Of a stretch of DNA of 24,921 nt, positions 1-8,412 are shown one piece after another. Each line of letters begins with the position of its first letter. Position 1 is the first letter of the stretch. A program made the position numbers and the translations under genes. The stretch covers positions 1 through 24,921 of the forward strand of contig NZ_CALIMY010000029.1 in NCBI RefSeq assembly GCF_938045205.1, given 5' to 3'. This stretch comes from an uncultured Campylobacter sp. GTDB taxonomy: Bacteria > Campylobacterota > Campylobacteria > Campylobacterales > Campylobacteraceae. Below the pieces are notes generated by a model. The model searched no databases and was not told the DNA's origin. It saw nothing but the letters and a program-made list of their open reading frames with translations.

Positions 1-55
1 CAAGCTGCCTCACCTGCGGATGATCAAATTTCGTATTAGACACCAGATATATCAA
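1..55 (-). CDS. Possible 5' end of a gene running off the left edge
   Basis: Reading the minus strand from 55 gives a TTG start followed by MIYLVSNTKFDHPQVRQL, open to the window edge. A GGAGGG sits about six bases before the TTG, which favours it over an in-frame ATG at 67-65 that has no good ribosome binding site. Only 18 codons are visible, so the product cannot be identified. The pattern IYLVSNTKF faintly recalls the N-terminus of epsilonproteobacterial uroporphyrinogen-III synthase, but this is only an impression. Confidence 0.4.
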   Translation of the reverse strand, partial: MIYLVSNTKFDHPQVRQL

Positions 56-67
56 AACGCCCTCCAT

Positions 68-511
68 GTTTAAATTTGCTTCGATTAAATTCCGCTCCCG
101 AAAAAATCCGATCCGCCGTCATTAACGTTTGAGTTTAAATTCAATTCCGCGCTGCGCCGCCTTCAGCGCCGATTAAAACCCGCGCGCAAAGTCTGCTCGC
201 GCTTTCTAGCTGCACTTGGGTAACCTAGCGGTGCCTCTTTTAAATTTTAGCCCACGTCCTAAACTTCAAGTCAAGCGCTCCGCTTTGCGCGGAGCCTGTC
301 CTTTAAATTTTACTTTGCAGTCTGCGACTGAAATTTCAAAATCTCGTCACAAAGCCCGTTCCGCACACAGCTAACACGCTACCGCTTGTTAATCCCGCGC
401 AGCCCGTGTATGGTATCCACACAGATCGTCGAGCTCACCAAATTTAAAATTTAAAGCTGCGGCTACGAAATTTCAAAGCTACGAGCGCTAAATTTTAAAA
501 TTTCGCCGCTC
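68..511. other. Spacer without a recognisable gene, rich in AAATTT
   Basis: About 440 bases with no open frame that looks coding on either strand. It holds a GC hairpin at 277-295 (GCTCCGC, loop TTTGC, GCGGAGC). AAATTT words are dense: six occur between 421 and 540. Two of them, as GCTAAATTT at 487-495 and AAATTTAGC at 522-530, form nine-base arms around the argH stop codon. Transcription of argH probably ends here, but no hairpin is followed by a clear T run. Confidence 0.6.
277..295. terminator. GC-rich hairpin downstream of argH
   Basis: Perfect seven-base stem GCTCCGC / GCGGAGC with a five-base loop, about 220 bases past the argH stop. It has no adjoining T tract on either strand, so it is at best a weak terminator or an RNA 3'-end structure. 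Confidence 0.25.
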
Positions 512-1909
512 TTAGGCTCTTAAATTTAGCCCTTTCAGCCACTCGTTTAAAATTTCAATCTGCGCCGCCACGCTCTCATTTGCCGTGCCTCCCTGCGACT
601 TGCGCGCCTCCTTAGAAGCGTTTAGATCAAGAAATTTAACCGCGCCCGCATCCAAGCTCTCATCCACGCTTGTAAGCTGCTGCGCATTTAGCTCGCTAAG
701 ATCTAAACCCAAATTTTCCGCATACGCCACGGCTTTGCCCGTGATGAAGTGCGCCCGGCGAAACGGCACGTTTTTCTTCCGCACGAGATAGTCCGCCAGA
801 TCGGTCGCCGTAAGGTGCCCGCGGCGCGTCATAGCTAGCATATTTTGCTCGTTAAATTTAGCCGTTTTTAGCATCTGTTTTAAAATTTCAAGACTAGCAA
901 GCGCAGTGGCAACGCTATCAAAAACACCCTCCTTGTCCTCTTGCATATCCTTGTTGTAAGCTAGCGGCAAGCCCTTCATCACCGTTAGCAGCGCGACGAG
1001 ATTGCCGTTTACGCGCCCCGTTTTGCCGCGGATTAGCTCGGCGACGTCGGGGTTTTTCTTCTGCGGCATGATCGAGCTGCCCGTGCTGTACGCGTCGCTG
1101 ATCGCCACAAAGCCGAACTCCTGCGAGCTCCACAAGATAAGCTCCTCGCACAGGCGCGACGCATGCGTCATCAGCACGCTTACGTTAAACAAAATCTCCA
1201 GCGCGAAGTCGCGGTCGCTGACGCTGTCCATCGCGTTTGGCGTCACTCCCGCAAACCCCAGCTGCTGCGCGACTAACTCGCGATTTATCGGATGCGGCGT
1301 ACCGGCAAGCGCGGCGGAGCCTAGCGGGCAGAGGTTATTTCGCTCGCGCGAATTAGCAAAGCGCTCGTAGTCGCGGCGAAACATAAACGCGTAAGCTAGC
1401 AAATGATAGGCAAGGCTCACGGGCTGGGCATGCTGAAGGTGCGTGTAGCCCGGCATCAGCGTGTCTGTGTGCTTGCTTGCGATATCTCGCAACGCGGCGA
1501 CTAGCTCGCGGGTTTTTTCGGCAACCTGAGCACCGCTTTTAAGCACGTAGAGGCGAAAATCAAGCGCGACCTGATCGTTTCTGCTGCGCGCAGTGTGTAG
1601 CCTACCGCCAAGATCGCTTCCGATGAGCTCGCTTAGGCGCTTTTCGACCGCCATGTGGATGTCCTCGTCGGCGGTTTTAAACTCAAATTTACCGCTTTTT
1701 ATCTCCTCAAACACGGCGTCAAGCCCCGCGACGATCTTTTCGCTCTCGTCAGGCTTTAAAATCCCGCAGGCGCCGAGCATCCGAGCGTGCGCCTTGCTGC
1801 CCGCGATATCCTCCTGCCAAAGCGCCCTATCAAAGCCGATCGAGGCGTTAAACTCCTCCAAAAGCGCCGAACTCGCCTCGCTAAAGCGCCCCTCCCACAT
1901 TTTTTTCAC
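512..1909 (-). CDS. argH: Argininosuccinate lyase
   Basis: Last step of arginine synthesis: it splits argininosuccinate into arginine and fumarate in the cytoplasm, as a homotetramer of the fumarase/aspartase superfamily. The family signature GSSIMPQKKNP is at residues 277-287. The early motif SRNDQV is at 109-114, and THLQHAQP near 157 carries conserved histidines. The 465 residues match the usual length and nothing is missing. The start is a GTG at 1909 with AAGGAG seven bases upstream; an in-frame ATG three codons later is too far from it. It diverges from the peptidase E-like gene across 86 bases. In C. jejuni, as I remember it, argH lies directly beside pckA and pycB; here two other genes lie between. 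Very secure. Confidence 0.97.
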   Translation of the reverse strand: MKKMWEGRFSEASSALLEEFNASIGFDRALWQEDIAGSKAHARMLGACGILKPDESEKIVAGLDAVFEEIKSGKFEFKTADEDIHMAVEKRLSELIGSDLGGRLHTARSRNDQVALDFRLYVLKSGAQVAEKTRELVAALRDIASKHTDTLMPGYTHLQHAQPVSLAYHLLAYAFMFRRDYERFANSRERNNLCPLGSAALAGTPHPINRELVAQQLGFAGVTPNAMDSVSDRDFALEILFNVSVLMTHASRLCEELILWSSQEFGFVAISDAYSTGSSIMPQKKNPDVAELIRGKTGRVNGNLVALLTVMKGLPLAYNKDMQEDKEGVFDSVATALASLEILKQMLKTAKFNEQNMLAMTRRGHLTATDLADYLVRKKNVPFRRAHFITGKAVAYAENLGLDLSELNAQQLTSVDESLDAGAVKFLDLNASKEARKSQGGTANESVAAQIEILNEWLKGLNLRA

Positions 1910-1955
1910 GCTCGCTCCTTCGTTTAAATTTTCGGTGATTTTATAAAATTTAAGC

Positions 1956-1961
1956 TAAAAT
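1956..1961 (+). promoter_or_regulatory. Predicted -10 box for the peptidase E-like gene
   Basis: TAAAAT inside AAGCTAAAATAGCGCAA, 35 bases before the start codon. A nearly identical 17-base stretch, AAGCTATAATAGCGCAA, lies on the minus strand before pckA. No -35 hexamer is evident, as is usual in Campylobacter. Confidence 0.55.
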
Positions 1962-1995
1962 AGCGCAAAATTTCGGCCTTTTGAAAGGAAAAACG

Positions 1996-2613
1996 ATGAT
2001 CGAGATGTTTTTATGCTCCTATTTTGCGGGTGCGGCGACGCTTTTTGAGGACTATGCGAGGCAAAATATCAGCGCCAAAGAGGTGCTTTTTGTCCCGACC
2101 GCCGCAAACGTAGAGGAGTACCGAGACTACGTGGACGAGGCGAAAGAGGCGTTTGCCAAAATGGGCTTTGAGGTTCAAATTTTAGACATTTCAAAAGCGA
2201 GCGAGGCCGAAGCCAAGGCAAAGATCGGCGCAGCGCGGGTGCTTTACGTAAGCGGCGGCAACACTTTTTATCTTTTGCGCGAGCTTAAAAAGAAAGGGCT
2301 TGCAGACCTCATCGCAGATCGCGTCCGAAGCGGCGAGCTCATCTACGTGGGCGAGTCGGCGGGCGCTATGATCACAGCTCCCAGCGTGGAGTACGCGAGC
2401 GTGATGGACGATGCGGGCGAGTACGGGGCGGCGGCGCAAACTGGGCTTGATCTGGTTAAATTTTACCCCGTGCCGCACTACGGCGAGGAGCCTTTCGTGC
2501 AAAGCGCAGCCGAAATTTTAAAAGCTTACGGCGGCAAGCTAAATTTGACGCCGATAAATAACGCTGAAGCGATCGCGGTGCACGGCGATAAATTTGAAAT
2601 TTTAGGGCGGTAA
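1996..2613 (+). CDS. pepE: Peptidase E-like protein (peptidase family S51)
   Basis: Cytosolic serine peptidase of the PepE/S51 family, which has a class I glutamine-amidotransferase-like fold. Characterised members cut N-terminal aspartyl dipeptides. The 205 residues show GGNTFYLL at 87-94 and the nucleophile elbow GESAGA at 119-124 with Ser121. A probable catalytic His161 lies in the VPHYG stretch. ATG at 1996 is the likely start because GAAAGG lies just before it. A TTG at 1981 would extend the frame by five codons but would swallow that ribosome binding site. It diverges from argH. A metabolic link to argH is not implied; scavenging of Asp-X peptides is the family-level inference. The exact substrate is unknown. 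Confidence 0.85.
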   Translation: MIEMFLCSYFAGAATLFEDYARQNISAKEVLFVPTAANVEEYRDYVDEAKEAFAKMGFEVQILDISKASEAEAKAKIGAARVLYVSGGNTFYLLRELKKKGLADLIADRVRSGELIYVGESAGAMITAPSVEYASVMDDAGEYGAAAQTGLDLVKFYPVPHYGEEPFVQSAAEILKAYGGKLNLTPINNAEAIAVHGDKFEILGR

Positions 2614-2666
2614 ATTTAAACGCACAGCGTTCTAAAAGCGCGTTAAATTTAGAAAAACGGCATCTG

Positions 2667-2698
2667 AAATTTTACGCGCTAAAGCCTACGTAAAATTT
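2667..2698 (+). terminator. Hairpin downstream of the peptidase E-like gene
   Basis: Perfect ten-base arms AAATTTTACG and CGTAAAATTT around a 12-base loop, 54 bases after the stop. The 3' arm ends in a short T run. The stem is AT-rich, so termination is only plausible. Nothing else is recognisable in 2614-2813. Confidence 0.35.
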
Positions 2699-2813
2699 TA
2701 AAATTTAAAACGGCGATGTCTGAAAAACGAGCCGAAAATGCTGCGGCAGCGAGCTCAATTTAACCGCCGCGAGCGCTAAATTTAAACAAATTTTATAAAT
2801 TTAAGGAGCGTTT

Positions 2814-3368
2814 ATGGAGTATTTCAAACCGTTTTTCGTAAAGATCCCAGGCCGCGCCAGAGAGGACGACCATACGAGCGCGCACGATCAGATCATCGCG
2901 CCGCTACTGCAAAATGCGCTCGCCGCCTATGTCTATAACGGCCGCAAAGATAGCATCGTGGGGGCATTCGGCAGTGTGGAGCACCCGCTAAACTTGAGTG
3001 AGTTTAGCTTCCTTGTGCGCGAGCGGGGTAAATTTCGCCTCGATCTCTCGCGAGAATGCGTAAACGGCGCCGAGATCTTTTGGAACGCTTGCAGCTTTAG
3101 GCGCGGCTCGGTTATTATTTTGATCGAGGGAGAGTTTGATTTGGCGCCTATTTTGCGCCGCTGCGCCGAGATAAGCATAGACGAGACGCCAAATATGGGC
3201 AACAGCCCCGCAGCGACCAAGCTTGCCAAGCGCGCGATGAGCGATGGACAGATCGCCGTACTTTTTAGCGCTTCGAATGGGATAGAGTGGATGGATATCT
3301 ACGCTCCTGAGGCGGTACAGGCTAAAATTTTAAAACTTGCGGATGAGATAAATCCAAATTTAGATTAA
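2814..3368 (+). CDS. Hypothetical protein, 184 residues
   Basis: I do not recognise this protein. It starts at ATG 2814 with TAAGGAG seven bases upstream, a strong ribosome binding site, and its codon use matches the neighbours, so it is very likely real. It has no signal peptide and no membrane segment and should be a soluble cytosolic protein. Visible traits are a charged N-terminus with GRAREDDHTSAHDQ at about residues 14-27, alternating hydrophobic stretches (residues 100-106 IILIEGE, about 150-154 IAVLF) consistent with a mixed alpha/beta fold, and a helical C-terminus ending KILKLADEINPNLD. It stands alone between two plus-to-minus turns, so context gives no function. The end of the reading frame is embedded in a hairpin (3354-3375). 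Confidence 0.8.
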   Translation: MEYFKPFFVKIPGRAREDDHTSAHDQIIAPLLQNALAAYVYNGRKDSIVGAFGSVEHPLNLSEFSFLVRERGKFRLDLSRECVNGAEIFWNACSFRRGSVIILIEGEFDLAPILRRCAEISIDETPNMGNSPAATKLAKRAMSDGQIAVLFSASNGIEWMDIYAPEAVQAKILKLADEINPNLD

Positions 3369-3375
3369 AATTTGG
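3354..3375 (+). terminator. Hairpin enclosing the stop codon of the 184-residue protein
   Basis: Perfect eight-base arms CCAAATTT and AAATTTGG with a six-base loop AGATTA. The TAA stop at 3366-3368 lies at the loop/3' arm junction. No T run follows. The next gene is convergent, so an end of transcription is expected here. Confidence 0.4.
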
Positions 3376-3506
3376 CGCCAACCTCGACTTTCGGCGAGAA
3401 ATTTAAAATTTAAAACCAAGTTCTGCGCTAAATTTCACGCAGGATAGGCATTACGCACCCATGTGCAGGCAGACAAAAGCGGAGGTCGCGAAAATACATC
3501 TCGCAC

Positions 3507-4859
3507 CTATCGCCCTCTTCTTCTTGCCAAAAGACAAAACAAAATGATCGCCGCCAAAACCGCCGCGATTGCGGCATAAATTTTACCCATGCCGCCGTAG
3601 CTTTTGGAGTCGTCGTTTAAATACAGATTTATTATTGCACCGTTGTCTGTCGAAATTTCAAGCTTCGCGCCCTTTGCGCCGTTTAGCTTTACGCGCAGCA
3701 TATTTGCCGCGGGGCTTGAAATTTCGGGCTTATCCATAAAAGAGTAGCTGGTTTTGTAGCTTTTCATCAAATCGTTGCAGTCTTTCGGGGTTACGAATAT
3801 GTCGTAAAACGCGCCGTTTTTCACGCTCAAATTTTCTCCGCCTTGCACGACGAAGTATCTAAATTTAGGCGCCTGCGTGATAAACTCCCACCGTAGCGTT
3901 TTTTGCTTACCGCCCTGCTCGTAATTAAACTCCGCGCCGTATTTGGTGTCAAATTTAAAAACCTCTCTGCTGAAAAGCACGAACTGCCTATCGCTTAAAA
4001 TGGCGTTAGGATCGGAGTTTTTGTCTAAAATTTTAACGTTTTGAAGCTCCCTGCCGCTTTCGTAAATTTTAAAACTTTTCATCGCTACGGGCGGCCCCTC
4101 GGCATTAAATTCCACGCTTACGGGGTTTGCGGTGATTTTGCACTCGGGCATGGGATCGGGAATTTCGTTGCTAAAAAATGCGAGCGCGGGCTCGTCGTTC
4201 GGGTAGTATACGTAAGGGCGCGAGTTCAGCGCGGTGGCGCCTTTGAACTTATCCTCCCTCATCCGCAGCGTTTCGTTTTTACACATCCCCAGTAGAAATT
4301 TACCGCTTCCTTCGTCGTTTAAATTCCGCAAACAAAAGGCGTTAAGGCGCGAATTTCCCATCTCAAAAACGTAGCTACTTTTTTTGCCGTGCTCAAAATA
4401 GCCGATGCCGATCTCATCCGAAGCAAAATCCAAAAATGCAAATCTATGGTAAATCGCGCTTAAAAGCCCGTCGATCGCGCTTTTTAGATCGCTTGAGTTA
4501 TAGGATAAATTTTCCCGTACTGCGGCATTATAGCCTGCATAAAAAGCGCGCTTTGACGGATTTTCGCCCGTAAAATTCGGCTTGCCCGGGGTCTCGTCGT
4601 GCGACATCGCCTCGTTTGCGACGACATATTTTGCGTGATTAAGCGCGGAGGTATTTAAAATTTCATTCTGCGCAAGCTGATTTAGCCCCGATTTTGCGCG
4701 CACATTGTTGATGTAGCTTAACGGATCGTCGTAAAAGGAAAAGCCGCTCATCGCAACGAGCGGCTGTTTTAAATTTGAGGGGGTGTTTTCGCATGCGGCA
4801 AAAAGCGCGCAGATCGCCCCAAGACCCAGGAGCCTAAGCCGTAGGGCCCGCTTTGGCAA
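3507..4859 (-). CDS. CAP-domain (SCP/PR1-like) lipoprotein with a C-terminal membrane anchor
   Basis: A 450-residue envelope protein. The N-terminus is a lipoprotein signal (LFAAC, acylated Cys23). Residues about 50-170 form a CAP/SCP domain: LNHAKYVVAN, then MSHDETPG, RENLSYN and DEIGIGYFEH, the usual order of the family's metal-site and core motifs. Residues about 170-420 are unassigned and probably beta-rich. A hydrophobic segment at about 426-444 is preceded by YGGMG and followed by RRRGR, so the protein carries both a lipid anchor and a C-terminal segment resembling a sorting signal. The start is TTG 4859 inside the 3' end of pckA, a 26-base overlap, with GAGGGGG about seven bases upstream; this suggests translational coupling. 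Bacterial CAP proteins have few known activities, so the function is unassigned. Confidence 0.85.
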   Translation of the reverse strand: MPKRALRLRLLGLGAICALFAACENTPSNLKQPLVAMSGFSFYDDPLSYINNVRAKSGLNQLAQNEILNTSALNHAKYVVANEAMSHDETPGKPNFTGENPSKRAFYAGYNAAVRENLSYNSSDLKSAIDGLLSAIYHRFAFLDFASDEIGIGYFEHGKKSSYVFEMGNSRLNAFCLRNLNDEGSGKFLLGMCKNETLRMREDKFKGATALNSRPYVYYPNDEPALAFFSNEIPDPMPECKITANPVSVEFNAEGPPVAMKSFKIYESGRELQNVKILDKNSDPNAILSDRQFVLFSREVFKFDTKYGAEFNYEQGGKQKTLRWEFITQAPKFRYFVVQGGENLSVKNGAFYDIFVTPKDCNDLMKSYKTSYSFMDKPEISSPAANMLRVKLNGAKGAKLEISTDNGAIINLYLNDDSKSYGGMGKIYAAIAAVLAAIILFCLLARRRGR

Positions 4860-6417
4860 ACTCGACCCCCTCTTTTACGTCCTCGTAGCGTTTGAAATTC
4901 TCTTCAAACATCTTTGCAAGCTTATCGCGCGTGATCTTATATTCCGCCGGGTGCGTCCATGTATTAATAGGATTTAGCAGCTTCGTCTCGACGCCCGCGA
5001 GCTCTTTTGGGATCGCTAGGTTAAAAATACCAAAATTTTCAAACTCGCACTTTTTGATACTGCCGTCAAGGATCGCGTTTATGCACGCGCGCGTGGCTTT
5101 TATGCTCATTCGCTTGCCTACGCCGTACGCGCCGCCGCTCCAGCCTGTGTTTACCAGATAGACGCTAACATTGTGCTTGTCGATCTTTTCGCCCAGAAGC
5201 TTAGCATAAACGGTCGGATGCAGCGGCATAAACGGCTCGCCAAAGCATGCGCTAAAGGTCGCCACTGGCTCGGTGATACCGCGCTCGGTGCCCGCAACCT
5301 TTGCCGTATAGCCGCTTAGGAAATAATACATCGCCTGCTCTTTGCTTAGCTTTGCGACCGGCGGCAAAACGCCGAATGCGTCGGCAGTTAGAAAGATTAT
5401 GTTTTTCGGATGACCGCCCGCAGAGCTTGGCTCGTAATTATCGATATGATAGATCGGGTAGCTGACGCGGGTATTTTCGGTCTTGCTGCCGTCTTTGTAG
5501 TCCACGACGCCCGCCTCGTTGGCGACCACGTTTTCAAGCAGCGCGTCGCGTTTGATCGCTGCGTAAATTTCAGGCTCGCTGCTCGGGTCTAAATTTATGC
5601 ACTTCGCGTAGCAGCCGCCCTCGAAGTTAAATATCCCCTCATCGTCCCAGCCGTGCTCATCATCGCCTATTAGCTTGCGATTAGGATCGGTCGATAGCGT
5701 CGTTTTGCCCGTGCCGCTTAGGCCGAAAAATAGCGCCGTGTCGCCCTCTTTGCCCACGTTTGCCGAGCAGTGCATGCTTAGCTTGCCCTCAAGCGGTAGC
5801 CAGTAGTTCATCATAGAAAAAATTCCCTTTTTCATCTCGCCGCCGTACCACGTGCCGCCGATAACCGCGACGTTTTCCTCGACGTTAAAGATAACGAAAA
5901 CGTCGGAGTGCAGCCCGTCGCTCGCGTAATCTTCGTTTTTGCATTTGCACGCGTTGTAAACGACGAAATCGGGATGAAATTCCGCCAGCTCCGCTTCGCT
6001 TGGGCGGATGAACATATTTTTTACAAAATGCGCCTGCCACGCGACTTCGGTTACAAAACGCACGTTTTTGCGGCTGGATTTGCTAGCGCCGCAAAATGCG
6101 TCTTGGATAAAAATTTCCTTGCCGCTTAGCTGGGCTTTGGCTTTGGCTAAAAGCTTATCGAAAAGCTCTTTTGAGATGGGCTGATTTATCTTGCCCCAAG
6201 CAATGTATTTTTGGCTCGGATCTTGTTTTACGAAGTACTTATCCTTGGGGCTGCGACCCGTAAAGATGCCGGTATCGACCATAAAGGTGCCGTTGCTTGA
6301 CACGCGCCCCTCATTCATCGCTTTTTCAAGCTCAAAAAGCTCGTCGTAGCTTAGGTTGTGGTTGATTTTTTTGATATTTTTAAGACCTAGTTTATCCAGA
6401 TCGTTCGGAGTTGTCAT
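4834..6417 (-). CDS. pckA: Phosphoenolpyruvate carboxykinase (ATP)
   Basis: Cytosolic enzyme converting oxaloacetate and ATP to PEP, ADP and CO2, the entry into gluconeogenesis. That step is essential in Campylobacter species that live on amino and organic acids. The 527 residues are full length. The oxaloacetate-site Arg is in GRSPKDK (54-60). YGGEMKKG is at 191-198 and the P-loop GLSGTGKTT at 232-240. GDDEHGW at 251-257 carries the metal-binding acids. The ATG start at 6417 follows AAGGA and its own promoter (-10 at 6465-6460). The gene lies 130 bases after pycB, so oxaloacetate made by pyruvate carboxylase would feed it directly, and the adjacency matches the C. jejuni order. Its last 26 bases are shared with the CAP lipoprotein gene. 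Confidence 0.97.
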   Translation of the reverse strand: MTTPNDLDKLGLKNIKKINHNLSYDELFELEKAMNEGRVSSNGTFMVDTGIFTGRSPKDKYFVKQDPSQKYIAWGKINQPISKELFDKLLAKAKAQLSGKEIFIQDAFCGASKSSRKNVRFVTEVAWQAHFVKNMFIRPSEAELAEFHPDFVVYNACKCKNEDYASDGLHSDVFVIFNVEENVAVIGGTWYGGEMKKGIFSMMNYWLPLEGKLSMHCSANVGKEGDTALFFGLSGTGKTTLSTDPNRKLIGDDEHGWDDEGIFNFEGGCYAKCINLDPSSEPEIYAAIKRDALLENVVANEAGVVDYKDGSKTENTRVSYPIYHIDNYEPSSAGGHPKNIIFLTADAFGVLPPVAKLSKEQAMYYFLSGYTAKVAGTERGITEPVATFSACFGEPFMPLHPTVYAKLLGEKIDKHNVSVYLVNTGWSGGAYGVGKRMSIKATRACINAILDGSIKKCEFENFGIFNLAIPKELAGVETKLLNPINTWTHPAEYKITRDKLAKMFEENFKRYEDVKEGVEFAKAGPTA

Positions 6418-6459
6418 TTTGCATCCTTTTTAAATTAAATTTTGATAAAAGATTGCGCT

Positions 6460-6465
6460 ATTATA
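6460..6465 (-). promoter_or_regulatory. Predicted -10 box for pckA
   Basis: TATAAT on the minus strand, 42 bases before the ATG, inside AAGCTATAATAGCGCAA. It shows that pckA can be transcribed separately from pycB. The stretch matches the one before the peptidase E-like gene at all but one of 17 positions. Confidence 0.65.
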
Positions 6466-6547
6466 GCTTAAAATTTAGGTGAGCTCGCTTAAGCACCGAG
6501 GATGGTCGCCATGAAATTTAAGCGGAAGCGCCGCCTAAATTTAGAGC

Positions 6548-8371
6548 TTATCTTAAAATCGCAAGCACTTGATCGGCATCGACCGTATCGCCTTGAGCGA
6601 CTAAAATTTTATCGATTACGCCATCACGCGGGCTTTCGATATTTATCTCCATCTTCATCGCTTCAAGAACGATGACATTCTGCCCCGCCTTAACAGCGTC
6701 GCCTTCCTTTATTAAAATTTTAAATACGTTGCTAGGAAGCGTCGCTTTTACTTCGTTGCTGTCCGTACCGCTTGCCTTGCTTTCAGGAGCGGTTTGCACT
6801 TGCGGCTTTGCGGGCGCCGAGGTATCGAAGCTGACGTCGTATCGATCGCCGTTTACGAGCACGTTTTGTCCGGCAAATTCTACGTTGTAAATTTTGCCGT
6901 TAATCTTAACGTCAAATTTGCCGTTTTTAGAAATACCGTTTTGATGGCTTGCGGCGGGCGCTACATCCTCTTTTTTGCGGCTCATCACCTTGCCCTCGCC
7001 TTTTAAAAACGCGATGCCCTTTTCTTTGCACGCAAGCGCTATAAATATGTTCTCCTCGCTAGGCTCGATGCCCTGCTCGCGTAGAAGTTTCTGCGCATAC
7101 GCGACGCTTTTGCTCTCGTCGGCATCGGCAATATCTACGGCATGCTTCGTCGTAGGCTGTAGTCCCAGCTGCTCCGCCGCCATCTTAATCACGCCTTCGT
7201 CCGGCTTAACGGGCGTTTTGCCGAAATAACCTAACACCATCTTGCCGTAGCCCTCGGCGATCTTTTTCCACGGGCCGAACATTACATTGTTAAACGCCTG
7301 CTGGAAATAAAACTGACTAACTGGCGTCACGCTCGTGCCGAAGCCGCCCTTTTCGACGACTTCGCGCATAGCCTTGATGACGGCTGGGAATTTGTCTAAA
7401 ATTTTATTATCACGCATCATCTGAGTGTTTGCCGTAAGCGCGCCTCCTGGCATCGGGCTAAACGGAATGAGTGGGCTTACCTGCGTGGCCTCGGGCGGCA
7501 TGAAGTAATCCTTCAAGCACTCGCCCAAAACCTCTTCGTATTTTAAAATTTTCTCTGCATCTAGCCCCAGGTCAAAATTTTGCCCCTTCGTCGCGTGTAG
7601 CAGCGTAAGGATGTCCGGCTGGCTCGTGCCGCCGCTTACGGGATGCGCGGCAAGGTCGATGCCGTCTACGCCCGCAACGAGCGCAGCCTGATAGCACGCG
7701 ACGCTAACGCCCGCCGTCTCGTGAGTGTGCAGGCGTATATGCACGCCGTCGCCTAAAATTTTACGCGCCCGCTTGATCGTCTCATAGACCTTCTGCGGGC
7801 TGCTGGTGCCGCTTGCGTCTTTAAAGCAGACGCTATCAAACGGAATCTGCGCGTCTAAAATTTGACGCAGAATTCTCTCATAAAACGCCGCATCGTGCGC
7901 ACCGCTGCATCCGGGCGGCAGATCCATCATCGTAACCACAATTTCGTGTTTAAGACCGTGACGATGTATGCACTCGCCGCTAAATTTTAAATTTTCCACG
8001 TCGTTTAACGCGTCGAAATTTCTAATCGTCGTCGTGCCGTGCTTGGCAAAAAGCTTGGCGTGCAGATCGATGATCTCGCGGCTGCCTGTATCGAGCGTGA
8101 CGGTATTTACGCCGCGGCTAAGGGTCTGCAGATTCGCCTCAGGCCCCACGATGCTTCTAAATTTATCCATCATCTCAAAGGCATCTTCGTTTAGGTAAAA
8201 ATACAGGCTCTGAAACCGCGCGCCGCCGCCAAACTCGAAATGGGTGATGCCGGCGTCCTTGGCCGCGCTAACGGCAGGCAAGAAGTCCCGCATCGCCACG
8301 CGCGCGCCGAAAACCGACTGAAATCCGTCGCGAAAAGTCGTATCCATAACGTCGATAAGCTTTTTAGCCAT
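6548..8371 (-). CDS. pycB: Pyruvate carboxylase subunit B (biotin-carrying carboxyltransferase; OadA-like)
   Basis: A 607-residue carboxyltransferase plus biotin carrier. The TIM-barrel domain opens with DTTFRDGFQS (10-19). The catalytic Lys184 is in CFKDASG and the metal-binding histidines are in LHTHETAG (H215, H217). A PYC/OadA-type second domain follows. An Ala/Pro/Ser linker precedes the biotinyl domain, with biotinylated Lys573 in EAMKMEI, 34 residues from the end as in the family. In Campylobacter this subunit works with a separate biotin carboxylase (PycA) to make oxaloacetate from pyruvate; no pycA is in this window. The sodium-pump enzyme oxaloacetate decarboxylase alpha is the alternative, but pckA next door and the C. 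jejuni gene order favour PycB. ATG at 8371 has TAGGAG. Only 41 bases separate it from dctM, so it may be cotranscribed with the TRAP permeases. Confidence 0.93.
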   Translation of the reverse strand: MAKKLIDVMDTTFRDGFQSVFGARVAMRDFLPAVSAAKDAGITHFEFGGGARFQSLYFYLNEDAFEMMDKFRSIVGPEANLQTLSRGVNTVTLDTGSREIIDLHAKLFAKHGTTTIRNFDALNDVENLKFSGECIHRHGLKHEIVVTMMDLPPGCSGAHDAAFYERILRQILDAQIPFDSVCFKDASGTSSPQKVYETIKRARKILGDGVHIRLHTHETAGVSVACYQAALVAGVDGIDLAAHPVSGGTSQPDILTLLHATKGQNFDLGLDAEKILKYEEVLGECLKDYFMPPEATQVSPLIPFSPMPGGALTANTQMMRDNKILDKFPAVIKAMREVVEKGGFGTSVTPVSQFYFQQAFNNVMFGPWKKIAEGYGKMVLGYFGKTPVKPDEGVIKMAAEQLGLQPTTKHAVDIADADESKSVAYAQKLLREQGIEPSEENIFIALACKEKGIAFLKGEGKVMSRKKEDVAPAASHQNGISKNGKFDVKINGKIYNVEFAGQNVLVNGDRYDVSFDTSAPAKPQVQTAPESKASGTDSNEVKATLPSNVFKILIKEGDAVKAGQNVIVLEAMKMEINIESPRDGVIDKILVAQGDTVDADQVLAILR

Positions 8372-8412
8372 TTTTAGCTCCTAGGTTAAATTTAGCGTGA
8401 ATTTTAATATTT

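Noticed and set aside
1002..1370. Open frame of 122 codons on the plus strand opposite argH
   Set aside because: It is the antisense shadow of argH, has no ribosome binding site and gives a composition unlike a protein. Other frames opposite or inside pckA, folE, comM and nifU were rejected for the same reason.
3369..3506. Possible riboswitch or terminator in the convergent gap before the CAP-protein gene's end
   Set aside because: Only four-base stems were found (CTCG/CGAG, GCGA/TCGC), too weak to call.
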